From a virus: a stretch of DNA of 41,544 nt. Positions 1 to 7,206 of the stretch are shown here, one piece after another. Numbering within the stretch: position 1 is the first letter of the stretch; the number at the start of each line of letters is the position of its first letter. The DNA is taken from positions 1 to 41,544 of IMG/VR virus record IMGVR_UViG_3300031576_000737; one strand, written 5' to 3'. A program made the translations under genes and the position numbers. A model generated the notes under the pieces. That model had not been told where the DNA came from, did no database searches, and saw nothing but the letters and a program-made list of their open reading frames with translations.

Positions 1-123
1 CTGCGCCGAGTTGAAGGGCGGGTCTAGATAGACGAGGTCAACGGACTCGTCGCCGACATACCGGCGCAGCACGTCGAGGTTGTCGCCGTAGTAGAGCGTG
101 TTCGGCGCTTCGTCACCGGGCAC
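1..123 (-). CDS. DNA methyltransferase, N-terminal part (runs off left edge)
   Basis: Forty-one codons from a GTG at 123 down to base 1 encode the start of a site-specific DNA methyltransferase. The stretch LYYGDNLDVLRRY is the usual opening of this group, followed by DLVYLDPPFNS, where DPPF is catalytic motif IV. The DPPF form points to an amino methyltransferase, most likely adenine-N6. It follows the IS1595 transposase and a small ORF on the same strand, so it is probably a passenger gene of the insertion element and not a phage gene. The GTG start is a guess; the frame is open back to a stop at 208-210, and a TTG at 195 is also possible. Confidence 0.7.
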   Translation of the reverse strand, partial: MPGDEAPNTLYYGDNLDVLRRYVGDESVDLVYLDPPFNSAQ

Positions 124-133
124 GAGTGCGGCT

Positions 134-325
134 CTACTTCGATCGGCTCGACGCTTTCTTGCGCTTCGCCTTCGCCGCGACGGGCGCTGGCTCAACGAAA
201 GCCCGCTTTATCGCTTTGTCGAACACGCGGAGGTCGGCCGTCCGGAGCGACTCACGAAGCTGGTCGTCGTCGGCGCGTTGTTTTTCGCTTACGCCCTTCG
301 GCGCTGCCCGCTTCCTTTTCGGCAC
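134..325 (-). CDS. Small basic protein between transposase and methyltransferase
   Basis: A 63-residue ORF with a GTG start begins 33 bases after the transposase stop and ends just before the methyltransferase start, all on the - strand. It is very rich in Lys and Arg at both ends (MPKRKRAAPKG at the start, KAKRKKASSRSK at the end) with an acidic middle. It has no recognised domain and a weak ribosome-binding site. Its position suggests co-transcription within the insertion element. It could be a small nucleic-acid-binding protein, but chance is possible because open frames are common at this GC content. Confidence 0.35.
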   Translation of the reverse strand: MPKRKRAAPKGVSEKQRADDDQLRESLRTADLRVFDKAIKRAFVEPAPVAAKAKRKKASSRSK

Positions 326-357
326 CGCGAAACTTTAGCTCGCGGACCGCTGCGGGG

Positions 358-1293
358 CTAGCCGCACGTCGTAATCAGGGCACCAAACATGTCGGGGTCT
401 TCCCGGTGGTTATGCCGGAAGCTGAACTCGTTGAGGTAGAGCGGCAGGTAGTCCTTGCTCACGTGGTGGTAGGTGCCGACCACGCCGCGCTTCAAGAGCG
501 ACCAGAAGGACTCTATGTTGTTGGTGTGGATATTCCCGCGAACGTACTCGCGCTTCGAGTGATTGACGCGAGCGTGAGGCAGACCGGCTCGGATGTAGCG
601 GTAGGCTTGGGATTCGTCGGTAGCGACGAGCGAAACCTTCTCGCCGACGGTCCGGTCAACCCACGCCTTGATGGTTCGGGTATCGGTGTCTCCGATCACG
701 CGGGCGACCACGTTGCCCTTGCGTGCAATGGCCCCGATCACGCCGACTTTGCCGTAGCCGATCTTGTTGCCGGGCTCGCGGTAGCCCGCGGCCTCGCGGA
801 GCTGGGCGCTTTTCTTGTTCCAGTGGCGGTTCCGGTCGTCTCCGCCGATGTAGGTTTCGTCTATCTCAACCTCGCCGCCGTCGAAGCTCTGGACGGTCCC
901 ACGCATCGCAGCGCGCCAGCGGTGGCACATGTACCAGCTAGTGCGCCAGTCGGAGCCGGAGTCCTCGCCGAAGATCACGCGGTGAATCTGAAGGGCGCTG
1001 ATGCCTTTCTTCGAGGTCAGCATGAGATAGCCGACCTTGAACCAGGTCTTCAGCGGGACCTTGGTGTCTTGGAAGATCGTCCGAGTGAGAACGGAGAAGC
1101 GGTAGCCGGAGCGGCCCCCGCAATCCTTGTTCTTGCACGCCCAATGAAAGGGGCGGGCCTTGAGCGCGTAGACCTTCTCGGTGGCGTTACAGCGGGGGCA
1201 CCGCACGCCTTCGGGCCACCGCTTCTCGACGAGATACTGGCGGCAGGCTTCCTCGGTGGGGAACTGGGCATCGAAGGCGCCGAGGGTCTTCAT
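358..1293 (-). CDS. IS1595-family transposase
   Basis: This 311-residue protein has the full layout of IS1595/IS1016-type transposases. The N-terminal zinc ribbon has Cys32, Cys35, Cys53 and Cys58 (CPRC then CKNKDC). The DDE/N catalytic domain follows, with Asp145 in EIDETYIGG, Asp226 in ATDESQAY, and Asn259 and Glu261 in NNIESFWSLLKRG. The length is normal and no stop or frameshift is seen, so it should be active. The ATG at 1293 is preceded by a good -35/-10 pair (see 1301-1330). It catalyses cut-and-paste or replicative movement of the element. Together with its downstream - strand ORFs it interrupts a phage methyltransferase. Confidence 0.95.
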   Translation of the reverse strand: MKTLGAFDAQFPTEEACRQYLVEKRWPEGVRCPRCNATEKVYALKARPFHWACKNKDCGGRSGYRFSVLTRTIFQDTKVPLKTWFKVGYLMLTSKKGISALQIHRVIFGEDSGSDWRTSWYMCHRWRAAMRGTVQSFDGGEVEIDETYIGGDDRNRHWNKKSAQLREAAGYREPGNKIGYGKVGVIGAIARKGNVVARVIGDTDTRTIKAWVDRTVGEKVSLVATDESQAYRYIRAGLPHARVNHSKREYVRGNIHTNNIESFWSLLKRGVVGTYHHVSKDYLPLYLNEFSFRHNHREDPDMFGALITTCG

Positions 1294-1300
1294 GGCCCAG

Positions 1301-1330
1301 AGAATAGCACCAAATCCGGGTGGGTGTCAA
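1301..1330 (-). promoter_or_regulatory. Transposase promoter
   Basis: On the - strand TTGACA (1330-1325) is followed after 18 bases by TATTCT (1306-1301), directly upstream of the transposase ATG at 1293. The very short distance predicts a leader of only a few bases. It lies at the outer edge of the insertion element. Confidence 0.55.
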
Positions 1331-1335
1331 CACCA

Positions 1336-1665
1336 ACAGAATCGCCGGACGAGAGCGTGTTGCACGCCACGCAGAAGCCGGTCGAACTCGTTCGCCGCGC
1401 CATCCTGAACCACACGGAGCCGGGAGACTGTGTCTACGATCCGTTTTGCGGATCCGGCACATCGCTGATCGCGTGCGAATCGGAGGGGCGTCGTTACTGC
1501 GGCCTCGAATTGTCGCCAACGTGGTGCGACGTCACGGTGAGGCGGTGGCAACGCAAGACCGGCGAGGCGGCGACGCTCGAGGCGACCGGCCAGACCTTCG
1601 ACGAGGTCACCGCCGCGCGCAGTGCTACTGGGGCCGACGCGGTGCTAGAATCGCCGGGTGTTTAG
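1336..1665 (+). pseudogene. Phage DNA methyltransferase, C-terminal remnant
   Basis: The frame encodes the C-terminal part of a DNA methyltransferase: HATQKPVELVRRAI, then the SAM-binding motif I in YDPFCGSGTSLIACE, then YCGLELSPTWCDVTVRRW. Motif I lying C-terminal shows the beta class, in which catalytic motif IV comes first. The N-terminal half with motif IV is absent, because the sequence switches to the - strand insertion element near 1335. The stop at 1663-1665 is intact. The 5' half may still exist on the far side of the element. The product would be inactive. Confidence 0.75.
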
Positions 1666-1735
1666 ACGGTTCTGTCATTGGCTCGACTGTCGTCGATCGA
1701 CAACGCGACGCCTGTTGGAAATAGGAGAGAGGATC

Positions 1736-1981
1736 ATGTCACGAGTAGACGACATCGCAGCCGCACAGACTGCGTTCATCCAGCGCACGAGCACCGCGCT
1801 CGACAACGTGAGCACGGACGTCCGGTCGCTCAAGACGAAACTCGACGTGGCCGTCGCCGCCATCAGTGGTCTGACACCCGAGCAGGAGGCGAAGTTTGCG
1901 GAAGTGAACGCCGGCCTAGAAGCGTTGGCGGGTCGCACCGAGGGCTTGGCCGCCGAGACGCCCGACGATCCGCCGGTCTGA
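1736..1981 (+). CDS. Small coiled-coil phage protein
   Basis: This 81-residue protein begins at ATG 1736 after a strong ribosome-binding site (AGGAGAGAGG). It is almost wholly helical with heptad-like spacing of hydrophobics (AFIQRTSTALDNVSTDVRSL), short Gly/Pro breaks and an acidic, Pro-rich tail. Small proteins of this type often sit beside phage tail or lysis genes and form trimeric or dimeric coils. I recognise no specific family. It lies upstream of the endolysin gene and may be the first intact phage gene after the insertion element. Confidence 0.65.
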   Translation: MSRVDDIAAAQTAFIQRTSTALDNVSTDVRSLKTKLDVAVAAISGLTPEQEAKFAEVNAGLEALAGRTEGLAAETPDDPPV

Positions 1982-2031
1982 CCGTCGGCGGCTGGGGGGT
2001 AAGCCGTCCGGCCTTCCGGTAGACTGACCGC

Positions 2032-2688
2032 GTGCCTAACGGGACGCCAGACGATCCGGCGCCAGCGCTGCCGCCCGCCCTCGTTCTCAGCGAACCGATC
2101 GGCAAGTACTTCGCGTGGGGCGAGCTCGTCGAGAGCCAGGCCGCGCGCCGGCGACCGGACGTGTGGGCACAGCAGGCCGCACCGCCGCGCATCGTGCGGG
2201 CGAACCTCACGCAGCTCGTAAGCCTGACGCTTGACCCGCTGCGTGCGGCGCTCGGTGCGCCGCTCACTATCTCAAGCGGCTACCGATGCCCGGAACTGAA
2301 CGTGCTTGTGAACGGCGCCGACGCCAGCGCGCACATGAAGGGGCGCGCCGCCGATCTCAAGGCGTGGCCGTGGCTCGCGATCGACGCCGTGGCCAGTGCG
2401 ACGCGGGCGCAACTTTTTGCCGAAGCCGTCGCTGGCGGGCGGCTCGAGAGTCGCGCGCCGACCTCGGCAAACGGATGGCTATGGCTCGCCGTCGTGGTCT
2501 GGGCGCACGCGCTCAAAATCGACAAAGCCATTCATGAGTTTGGCGACCCGTGTGCCCCGGCGTGGGTGCACGTTCAGGTCTCCGACGTTGTGGGGGATGC
2601 CGAGCCGCGCGGCATGTTCCTGATCCATGACCCGGCACGCGGCCGCTACTATGAACGACTGACAAGGGAGGAGGCTCTAAGCCTATGA
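2032..2688 (+). CDS. Endolysin-like peptidase, M15A (D-Ala-D-Ala carboxypeptidase type)
   Basis: A 218-residue protein starting with GTG. Residues about 25-85 match the M15_3 layout: GKYFAWGELVESQAARR, then LDPLRAALGAPLTISSGYR. The zinc-site segment is SAHMKGRAADL, where His and Asp are ligands. The third ligand is the His of WVHVQ near residue 178. A Trp/Ala-rich insert between the last two ligands is longer than usual. The enzyme is expected to cut peptide cross-links in peptidoglycan at the end of infection. It overlaps the following lipoprotein gene by ATGA, and a holin-like gene lies downstream, so this is the lysis operon. Confidence 0.85.
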   Translation: MPNGTPDDPAPALPPALVLSEPIGKYFAWGELVESQAARRRPDVWAQQAAPPRIVRANLTQLVSLTLDPLRAALGAPLTISSGYRCPELNVLVNGADASAHMKGRAADLKAWPWLAIDAVASATRAQLFAEAVAGGRLESRAPTSANGWLWLAVVVWAHALKIDKAIHEFGDPCAPAWVHVQVSDVVGDAEPRGMFLIHDPARGRYYERLTREEALSL

Positions 2689-3140
2689 ACGAGAACACGA
2701 AGGGACGAAAGATTTTGCGGCTACTCTCGGGCGTCGTCGCGGCGGCGCTGCTGCACGTGTGGATGGCGATTCCAATGCTCACGGTCGGCGTGGCTGCGCT
2801 CGGCGTCTCGGCTTGCGCCACGATGAAGTCGGGCCCGCGCGCGCAGCTCTACGAGGCGGCGTCGGCATACGAGTCCGTGCAGATCGCGATCGAAGCGATC
2901 GTCACGAGTCCGGCTGTCGGCAGTGAGCTCAAGCAAACGCTCAAGTCGGTGGACGGGCAGGCAATGGACGCGCTGCGCGCCGGGCGTGCCGCGCTTGAGG
3001 AGGGGCGAGAGGACGACGTCGTCTTCTACACGCAACTGCTCCGGCAGGCGCTCATTCAGGCGCGTGCGTACATCGCGGCGAGTAGCGAGGCAGCAAACGC
3101 GGGCGTGAGTAGGCCCGAGGACTTGACCGCGCCGCGCTAG
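2685..3140 (+). CDS. Putative lipoprotein of the lysis region
   Basis: This 151-residue protein overlaps the endolysin stop by four bases. Its N-terminus is basic, followed by a long hydrophobic stretch (residues about 13-43) that ends in VSAC, an acceptable lipobox with Cys44 as the lipidation site. The rest is soluble and helical, with alternating Ala and acidic or basic residues. It would be anchored in a membrane facing the periplasm. Position suggests a role in lysis, perhaps outer-membrane spanin-like, but it is longer than typical Rz1 proteins and no inner-membrane partner is obvious. Confidence 0.65.
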   Translation: MNENTKGRKILRLLSGVVAAALLHVWMAIPMLTVGVAALGVSACATMKSGPRAQLYEAASAYESVQIAIEAIVTSPAVGSELKQTLKSVDGQAMDALRAGRAALEEGREDDVVFYTQLLRQALIQARAYIAASSEAANAGVSRPEDLTAPR

Positions 3141-3171
3141 GGCGGGGGAACCGAAACGGGAGATAAGGACA

Positions 3172-3378
3172 ATGCCAAAGGACGAGAAAGCTCTGAGGTA
3201 CATCGACATTTCGCTCGCGGCTCTCGGCGTCGTGCCAAGCATGATCCAGTCCGTCGCCGAGCTGCTCTCTCTCCGGTCGCGCGTCGCGGCTGGCGAGGAG
3301 ATCCCTATTGCGGATCTCGACGCAAAGCTCGCGCGGTTGAGCGACCGAAGCGGCCGCATACAAACCGCGCCGGTCTAA
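3172..3378 (+). CDS. Small protein of the lysis operon
   Basis: A 68-residue protein with a clear ribosome-binding site (GGGAGATAAGG) ahead of ATG 3172. It has one amphipathic-to-hydrophobic segment (IDISLAALGVVPSMIQSVAEL) flanked by charged residues. I recognise no family. Such small proteins between lipoprotein and holin genes can be holin or antiholin partners, but there is no direct support for that here. Confidence 0.55.
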   Translation: MPKDEKALRYIDISLAALGVVPSMIQSVAELLSLRSRVAAGEEIPIADLDAKLARLSDRSGRIQTAPV

Positions 3379-3433
3379 GCTCGGGGAGCGAAAGTAGGGC
3401 GAAAGCCGCGCACGCGGCGAGGAGGTTGGGGTT

Positions 3434-3832
3434 ATGAAGAAGTGGTGGAGAAACTGGGGGGCGCTCGTGCGTCTTGCCGTGTGCGCGTTTTGGATCGTCG
3501 CGGTGCTCTCCTATCGGGTGCTCGCGCAGGACGAGGCGCCGATCGAGACGCTGCCGGTGGAACCCGACACGAACGCGCTCTGGCTCACGTTCATCACGGC
3601 GGCGGTTCCGCTGCTGCTCGCGTGGCTGAAGCGACTCGTGCGGGAGATCCCGGGCTGGATGATCCCCGTGCTGGCACCGTTTGCCGGCGCGCTACTCGAC
3701 ACGGGCCTCCACTACACGGGTATCTATGCCTCGAGCCAGCCGCTTCTCGGCGCGGCCGCCGGCATGGCGGGCGTTGGTCTGCGAGAGATCATCGACCAGT
3801 CCAAAAAGGGAACGGCGCCGCCGAAGCCATAG
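3434..3832 (+). CDS. Holin-like membrane protein
   Basis: This 132-residue protein starts at ATG 3434 after GGAGG. It has an N-terminal membrane segment (LAVCAFWIVAVLSYRVLA), possibly a cleaved signal. A second segment follows (ALWLTFITAAVPLLLAWLK), and then a hydrophobic pair around WMIPVLAPFAGALL and LLGAAAGMAGVGL. The C-terminus is charged (DQSKKGTAPPKP). The size, number of segments and position after endolysin and lipoprotein genes fit a holin that opens the inner membrane. It ends 25 bases before a strong hairpin, so it is the last gene of the lysis operon. Confidence 0.65.
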   Translation: MKKWWRNWGALVRLAVCAFWIVAVLSYRVLAQDEAPIETLPVEPDTNALWLTFITAAVPLLLAWLKRLVREIPGWMIPVLAPFAGALLDTGLHYTGIYASSQPLLGAAAGMAGVGLREIIDQSKKGTAPPKP

Positions 3833-3856
3833 CGGCGAACGCACAGAACAACGTGA

Positions 3857-3890
3857 CAACGGCCGGGGCTCGAAAGGGACCCGGCCGTTG
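3857..3890 (+). terminator. Strong hairpin after the lysis operon
   Basis: CAACGGCCGGG (3857-3867) pairs perfectly with CCCGGCCGTTG (3880-3890), leaving a 12-base loop containing CTCGAAAGGG. No U-run follows, so it may act as a terminator with a factor or as an mRNA 3' stabiliser. The hairpin after the capsid gene (35869-35901) shares the arm core and the loop sequence. Confidence 0.6.
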
Positions 3891-4502
3891 CATTCCTGCA
3901 ACACCGTCGGGCCGCACGAGCGCAAGATGAAAAGCGAAAGTTGCGCGAAGGTCTTCGCCAAATTTTCGCCCGCATTTTCCGTGCACGGCCGTTTCCCCCC
4001 TGTAACCCCCCTTCTAATTTTACTAATCTCCTAAGTTAGATCTTAATCTTAGAGACTATGTCTCGTAGAAAATCCTAAGCGCGCTCCCCCGACTTTGCCG
4101 CGACGACTCGCCGACGACAGGCGTTCGCAGCTACGGCCCGCGTCCAGCAGAAAGTAATGCGCAGCGATGTCCGATCGCGTCATCGCAACGTAACGCCCAA
4201 CCCAGGCGAGAAGTAGATAATGCAAAGCGAGAGAACGGCGGAGGGGGGTTTTAGGGGGGAGGGCTCTTCAGAAAAAGAAACGAGCCGAGTTGTGCGTTTT
4301 TTCTTGACTTGTTTTCGCTTGCGCGCGATAAGCAACGAACGGCGGGCCGACGGCTCGGCGGACTGCGGCGCGGCCGCGATGCCCCGAGGTCCGCGGGGCT
4401 CGGCAACTTAGGCGCACGGCCACGGCGAAAGCCTTCCGTCCGTGCAAGCGTCGATTCCACTTTGCGCCGCGCCGGCGGCTCGCTGTCAGGTTTGGGGGAA
4501 GC
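3891..4502 (+). other. Non-coding region with AT-rich core (possible control or origin region)
   Basis: About 600 bases have no convincing gene. Positions 4010-4075 are strikingly AT-rich for this genome and hold imperfect dyads: CTAAG...CTTAG around a central AGATCT, and GAGAC-tat-GTCTC. Around 4240-4265 lies a long purine/G run. The first copy of the 14-mer promoter sits at 4294-4332. An AT-rich, dyad-rich spacer between the end of the lysis operon and the start of the early genes could be an origin, an attachment site or an operator region. The sequence alone does not decide. Confidence 0.4.
4294..4332 (+). promoter_or_regulatory. Phage promoter, copy 1 of 7 (CGTTTTTTCTTGAC family)
   Basis: The 14-mer ends in a -35 TTGACT (4304-4309). 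After 17 bases comes GATAAG (4327-4332) as the -10. Unlike other copies there is no start codon close by. The first good gene starts at 4503, giving a leader of about 165 bases that is rich in GC hairpins. It should start the early transcript. Confidence 0.75.
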
Positions 4503-5048
4503 ATGTCGAGAGGACGGGGACGACGCGGCGGGTGGCAATCGAACAGCGGCAGCCTATTCGCTGGCCGTGCGGAGCCAGCGACGTCCGGCACGGGCCTGCC
4601 CGTTGGGGCGCTCGACGCGGCCCGGCGCTGCCTCCGGCGCCTCGGCGAGTTGTCGGTTCGCGGGACGCTTCAGCCCGCCGGCGCGTTTCTCGTCGTAGAC
4701 CTTGCGGGACGGACGCGGACCGTTGCGAGGCACTTGTCGGGCGAGCTCGCGGCGGCGCTGCGCGTGGTTGGCGAGGAGGCGCGGCGCTCGGCCAACCGGG
4801 TTTCGGCAAGCTACGGGGGCGGGCGCGACCGCTGGCGACTCACGACGGACATGCCGAGGGGCGGGGCCATCGCGACGACGGCGCTGCTCTGGATTGCCTA
4901 CCCCGACGAGGGGGCCACCGACGGGGGGCTCGACGCCGAGCGGGCGATGCACGAGGCCGCCGACGCGCTCGAGGTCGTGGCAGCGATCGACGGCCGGGCG
5001 ACGACGTTTCACGTAAGTGCGGGCCAAGCGCTCGCGCTGAGGGGGTAG
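4503..5048 (+). CDS. Early protein of unknown function
   Basis: A 181-residue protein from ATG 4503, preceded by GGGGGAAGC as ribosome-binding site. The first 20 residues are Gly/Arg-rich. The rest looks like a compact alpha/beta protein (FLVVDLAGRTRTVARHLSGEL, then ATTALLWIAYPDEG). I recognise no family. It is the first gene behind promoter copy 1, so early expression is likely. A longer Arg-rich ORF in another frame across the same bases is judged to be a shadow. Confidence 0.6.
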   Translation: MSRGRGRRGGWQSNSGSLFAGRAEPATSGTGLPVGALDAARRCLRRLGELSVRGTLQPAGAFLVVDLAGRTRTVARHLSGELAAALRVVGEEARRSANRVSASYGGGRDRWRLTTDMPRGGAIATTALLWIAYPDEGATDGGLDAERAMHEAADALEVVAAIDGRATTFHVSAGQALALRG

Positions 5049-5050
5049 CG

Positions 5051-5254
5051 ATGACGGACGAAAACACGACCATTGCGGACGTTCGGCGGGCGGTGGTAAA
5101 GGCCGAGTGTGAAATCCGCTCCAGCCTCCGAGTGCTCGAGCACCTCGGCGTCCAGCCGCTCGCCGTCGAGCTGCGGCTTGTCGAGGCAGCGGGCGGCGGC
5201 TCATTCGTCGTGGACTGCACGGTCAGCTATCGCCTGCCGCGCGGCGATCCCTAG
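5051..5254 (+). CDS. Small early protein
   Basis: This 67-residue ORF starts at ATG 5051, two bases after the previous stop; GGGGGTAGCG serves as ribosome-binding site. The sequence is balanced and acidic at the N-terminus (MTDENTTIADVRRAVVKAE), with a helix and then two beta-like strands (FVVDCTVSYRL). No known domain. Promoter copy 2 begins seven bases after its stop. Confidence 0.6.
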   Translation: MTDENTTIADVRRAVVKAECEIRSSLRVLEHLGVQPLAVELRLVEAAGGGSFVVDCTVSYRLPRGDP

Positions 5255-5260
5255 CGCGTG

Positions 5261-5297
5261 CGTTTTTTCTTGACTCCACCCCACTCGGCGGTATAGG
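5261..5297 (+). promoter_or_regulatory. Phage promoter, copy 2 of 7
   Basis: CGTTTTTTCTTGAC with -35 TTGACT (5270-5275), a 16-base spacer and -10 TATAGG (5292-5297). The GTG start of the next gene lies at 5306, nine bases after the -10. Transcription should begin at or within a base or two of the start codon, which predicts a leaderless mRNA. Confidence 0.8.
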
Positions 5298-5305
5298 GTC
5301 GCGAC

Positions 5306-5659
5306 GTGGCGAAGAAAACCAAGAAGGTCGCTCGGAAACTTACCCCAGCGCAGCGGCGCAAAGGCGCGCTCCTCCTGGACACGACGCGTATGGCGCTCGG
5401 CCAGATCGAGCAGGCATTCGACTGGCTTGAACATGCCGGCGTACGCGTGCTGACGATTGACTTACTCCGCGAGGCGCACCCACTCCGGATGCCGCGCGGC
5501 AACGTGATCACCGGCATGAGGCTCAACGTCGAGTGTCCGGCCGCAATGGCTGGGAAGCCCGGATCGTCAAAGGTCCAGTGCGTCGTGATGAAAGACCGCT
5601 GCTTTAGCTACGGCCCAGGGAGTGGGAAAACGTGGACGGCCGACGCGTCGGACTTATGA
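5306..5659 (+). CDS. Leaderless early protein of unknown function
   Basis: A 117-residue protein from GTG 5306, directly at the expected transcription start of promoter copy 2, with no room for a ribosome-binding site. The N-terminus is basic (MAKKTKKVARKLTPAQRRK). A helix with LDTTRMALGQIEQAFDWLEH and a mixed C-terminal part follow. I recognise no family. The stop overlaps the next start by ATGA, so it is the first gene of a short operon with the DUF932 protein. Confidence 0.7.
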   Translation: MAKKTKKVARKLTPAQRRKGALLLDTTRMALGQIEQAFDWLEHAGVRVLTIDLLREAHPLRMPRGNVITGMRLNVECPAAMAGKPGSSKVQCVVMKDRCFSYGPGSGKTWTADASDL

Positions 5660-6768
5660 AGCCAGGCAGACCGATCGCCGCCCTCGTTTCCGAACTCGAA
5701 CGCCAACGCGACCCGAGCGTCGGGCAGGACTACCGGGTGAACACGGCCCGCCTCACGTACGAGGCTGGCGACGCGGACGCACCTGCGACGCTAGCGATCG
5801 ACGGCGTCGCGGTGTTCCCGCTGACCCCGCTCGCGGAATCGCAGATCATCGAGTGGGCGGGCATCCCCGGACGTTACAGCGACCGAATGCGGGAGCGCAC
5901 GCCGTCGCTCTACGCGGCAAGCGTTAACGCCTGGCTACAGGCGCTCGCGTCCACACGCCTCGTGCGCGTACTCGATGGGCGGGTGCGCGCGTTCGTTCCC
6001 GCCGGCTATCGGCGCCACGACAACTACGACCTGATGACGACGATCGCGCCCGTGCTCTCGACGCCGGGAGTGAAAATCCTGAGCGCCGAGGTGACCAGCC
6101 GACGGCTCTACGTCTACGTGACGTCGGAGGCGATAGAGGCAGAGCTCGCGCCCGACGATTGGATCCGTGCCGGCGTACTCATTCGCGGCTCCGAGGTCGG
6201 GCACGGAACGGTAGAGGTCGAGCCCGTGGTCGCCGGCCGACAGGGGGTTTACGCGATTGTTTTCCCGACGGGGGCCTATCGGCGTTACGATCACGGCGCC
6301 GCCGCACTGACCGACGGCGTTGTAGAGGAGCCGCTGATCGACGACGAGAGGGCGGCACGCGACTCGAATTTCTGGGCGGGCATCCACGACCTCGTCGTCG
6401 CGACGCTCGCCCCGGTCGCGTTTGCCCTGAACGTGGCGACGCTGAAGGCCGCCGCCGGCCACGCGATGCGAAGCGACGAGCAGCAAGGCATCGAGTCCGT
6501 CGCGCGGTGGCTCGGACTGTCGTGGCCCGAGTTCGATCGCCTTGCGAACATTCTCGCCGAGCTGAAGGTCCGGAGAGGCGGAGCGCCGCTTACGCAGGGC
6601 GACGCAGCGGTCGGCGTCGCGATGCTTGCGCACGACGCCGACGACTACGACGTGGCCTACGAGTTCGAGCGGAAGGCCGGGCAACTCGCCCGCGTGCCCG
6701 CTCGGGCGTGGGCGGGGTTTGGCCGGGACTTGAAAGCGGCGAAGGCAAAGGTGACCGCCGGGCCCTAG
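5656..6768 (+). CDS. DUF932-like phage/plasmid protein
   Basis: A 370-residue protein from ATG 5656, chosen because it overlaps the previous stop as ATGA; a GTG at 5632 is the alternative. It resembles the DUF932 family found in phages and plasmids. IPGRYSDRMRERTPSLYAA and the LVRVLDGRVRAFVPAGYRR region followed by HDNYDLM are the typical conserved blocks, and the usual mid-protein VTSRRLYVYVTS strand is present. The biochemical role of DUF932 is not established. Its place in the early region fits a replication or host-interaction function. Length is normal. Confidence 0.75.
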   Translation: MKPGRPIAALVSELERQRDPSVGQDYRVNTARLTYEAGDADAPATLAIDGVAVFPLTPLAESQIIEWAGIPGRYSDRMRERTPSLYAASVNAWLQALASTRLVRVLDGRVRAFVPAGYRRHDNYDLMTTIAPVLSTPGVKILSAEVTSRRLYVYVTSEAIEAELAPDDWIRAGVLIRGSEVGHGTVEVEPVVAGRQGVYAIVFPTGAYRRYDHGAAALTDGVVEEPLIDDERAARDSNFWAGIHDLVVATLAPVAFALNVATLKAAAGHAMRSDEQQGIESVARWLGLSWPEFDRLANILAELKVRRGGAPLTQGDAAVGVAMLAHDADDYDVAYEFERKAGQLARVPARAWAGFGRDLKAAKAKVTAGP

Positions 6769-6783
6769 GGCAGGCGGTAAGGG

Positions 6784-6829
6784 GTCCGGGGTGCGTCGCT
6801 GGGGGGACGGCGGGCGACGCACTCCGGAC
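6784..6829 (+). promoter_or_regulatory. Long intergenic hairpin
   Basis: Arms of 16 bases (6784-6799 and 6814-6829) pair with a single G-U position around a G-rich loop. It lies between the DUF932 stop and the ribosome-binding site of the next gene. No U-run follows, so a role as RNA processing or attenuation signal is as likely as termination. Confidence 0.5.
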
Positions 6830-6849
6830 GACCGAAGGAGGTAACGGGG

Positions 6850-7206
6850 ATGGTGACGAACGAGGACGGAGACAGTACGGCGAGGGCAATCGTGAAGGTC
6901 GCGGCCGTGGCGCTTGTCGCGATGGTCGCGTGCTGGGTGTTCGTTCCCGCCGAAGAGGAGCCGACGGTCGCGGACTCGGGTCTCGTTACCATGGCGACAA
7001 TAGGCGACGGACGCGCGTCTTGGGCCGACGACGACGTCGGCTTTCCGATTCCCGAGCGGCTCATCTTCGAAACAGACACGAGCGACGTGGCCTGGACGCT
7101 CTGCTGGACGGAGTCCGAGGCGCGCGCGTGGAGCGAGGCGACGGATCTCGCGCTAAGGCGCGGCGGGCGCGAGGGGTGCACATGGGAAGTAGTGAAGCGG
7201 CCGTAG
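6850..7206 (+). CDS. Single-span membrane or exported protein
   Basis: This 118-residue protein starts at ATG 6850 after GGAGGTAACGGG. A hydrophobic span at residues about 13-32 (AIVKVAAVALVAMVACWVFV) is followed by an acidic soluble domain with two Cys residues (WTLCWTE and GCTWEV) that could pair outside the membrane. There is no lipobox. Function unknown. It overlaps the next gene by 25 bases. Confidence 0.6.
   Translation: MVTNEDGDSTARAIVKVAAVALVAMVACWVFVPAEEEPTVADSGLVTMATIGDGRASWADDDVGFPIPERLIFETDTSDVAWTLCWTESEARAWSEATDLALRRGGREGCTWEVVKRP

Larger units (their letters stand above)
1..1335 (-). mobile_element. IS1595-type element with probable passenger methyltransferase (left end outside window)
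   Basis: A - strand block of transposase, a small basic ORF and the start of a DNA methyltransferase sits against the truncated C-terminus of a + strand methyltransferase at 1336-1665. This means the block inserted into that phage gene. The right edge is placed where the broken gene resumes, just outside a promoter for the transposase. No matching inverted repeat is visible between 1 and 360, so the other end probably lies left of base 1 and the methyltransferase is inside the element. From memory, some IS1595-family members carry passenger genes, methyltransferases among them. Exact boundaries are inferred. Confidence 0.6.

Noticed and set aside
406-1665. A continuous + strand ORF of about 420 codons across the transposase region
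   Set aside because: Only its last 110 codons (methyltransferase C-terminus) are protein-like; the rest is the antisense of the transposase gene.
4442-5048. An ORF in another frame that reads into the gene at 5051
   Set aside because: It is Arg/Gly-rich shadow coding; the frame from ATG 4503 has normal composition and a ribosome-binding site.
6159-7181. Upstream extension of the winged-helix/Lar-type frame
   Set aside because: It is Arg-rich antisense-like composition lying over the DUF932 and membrane-protein genes.
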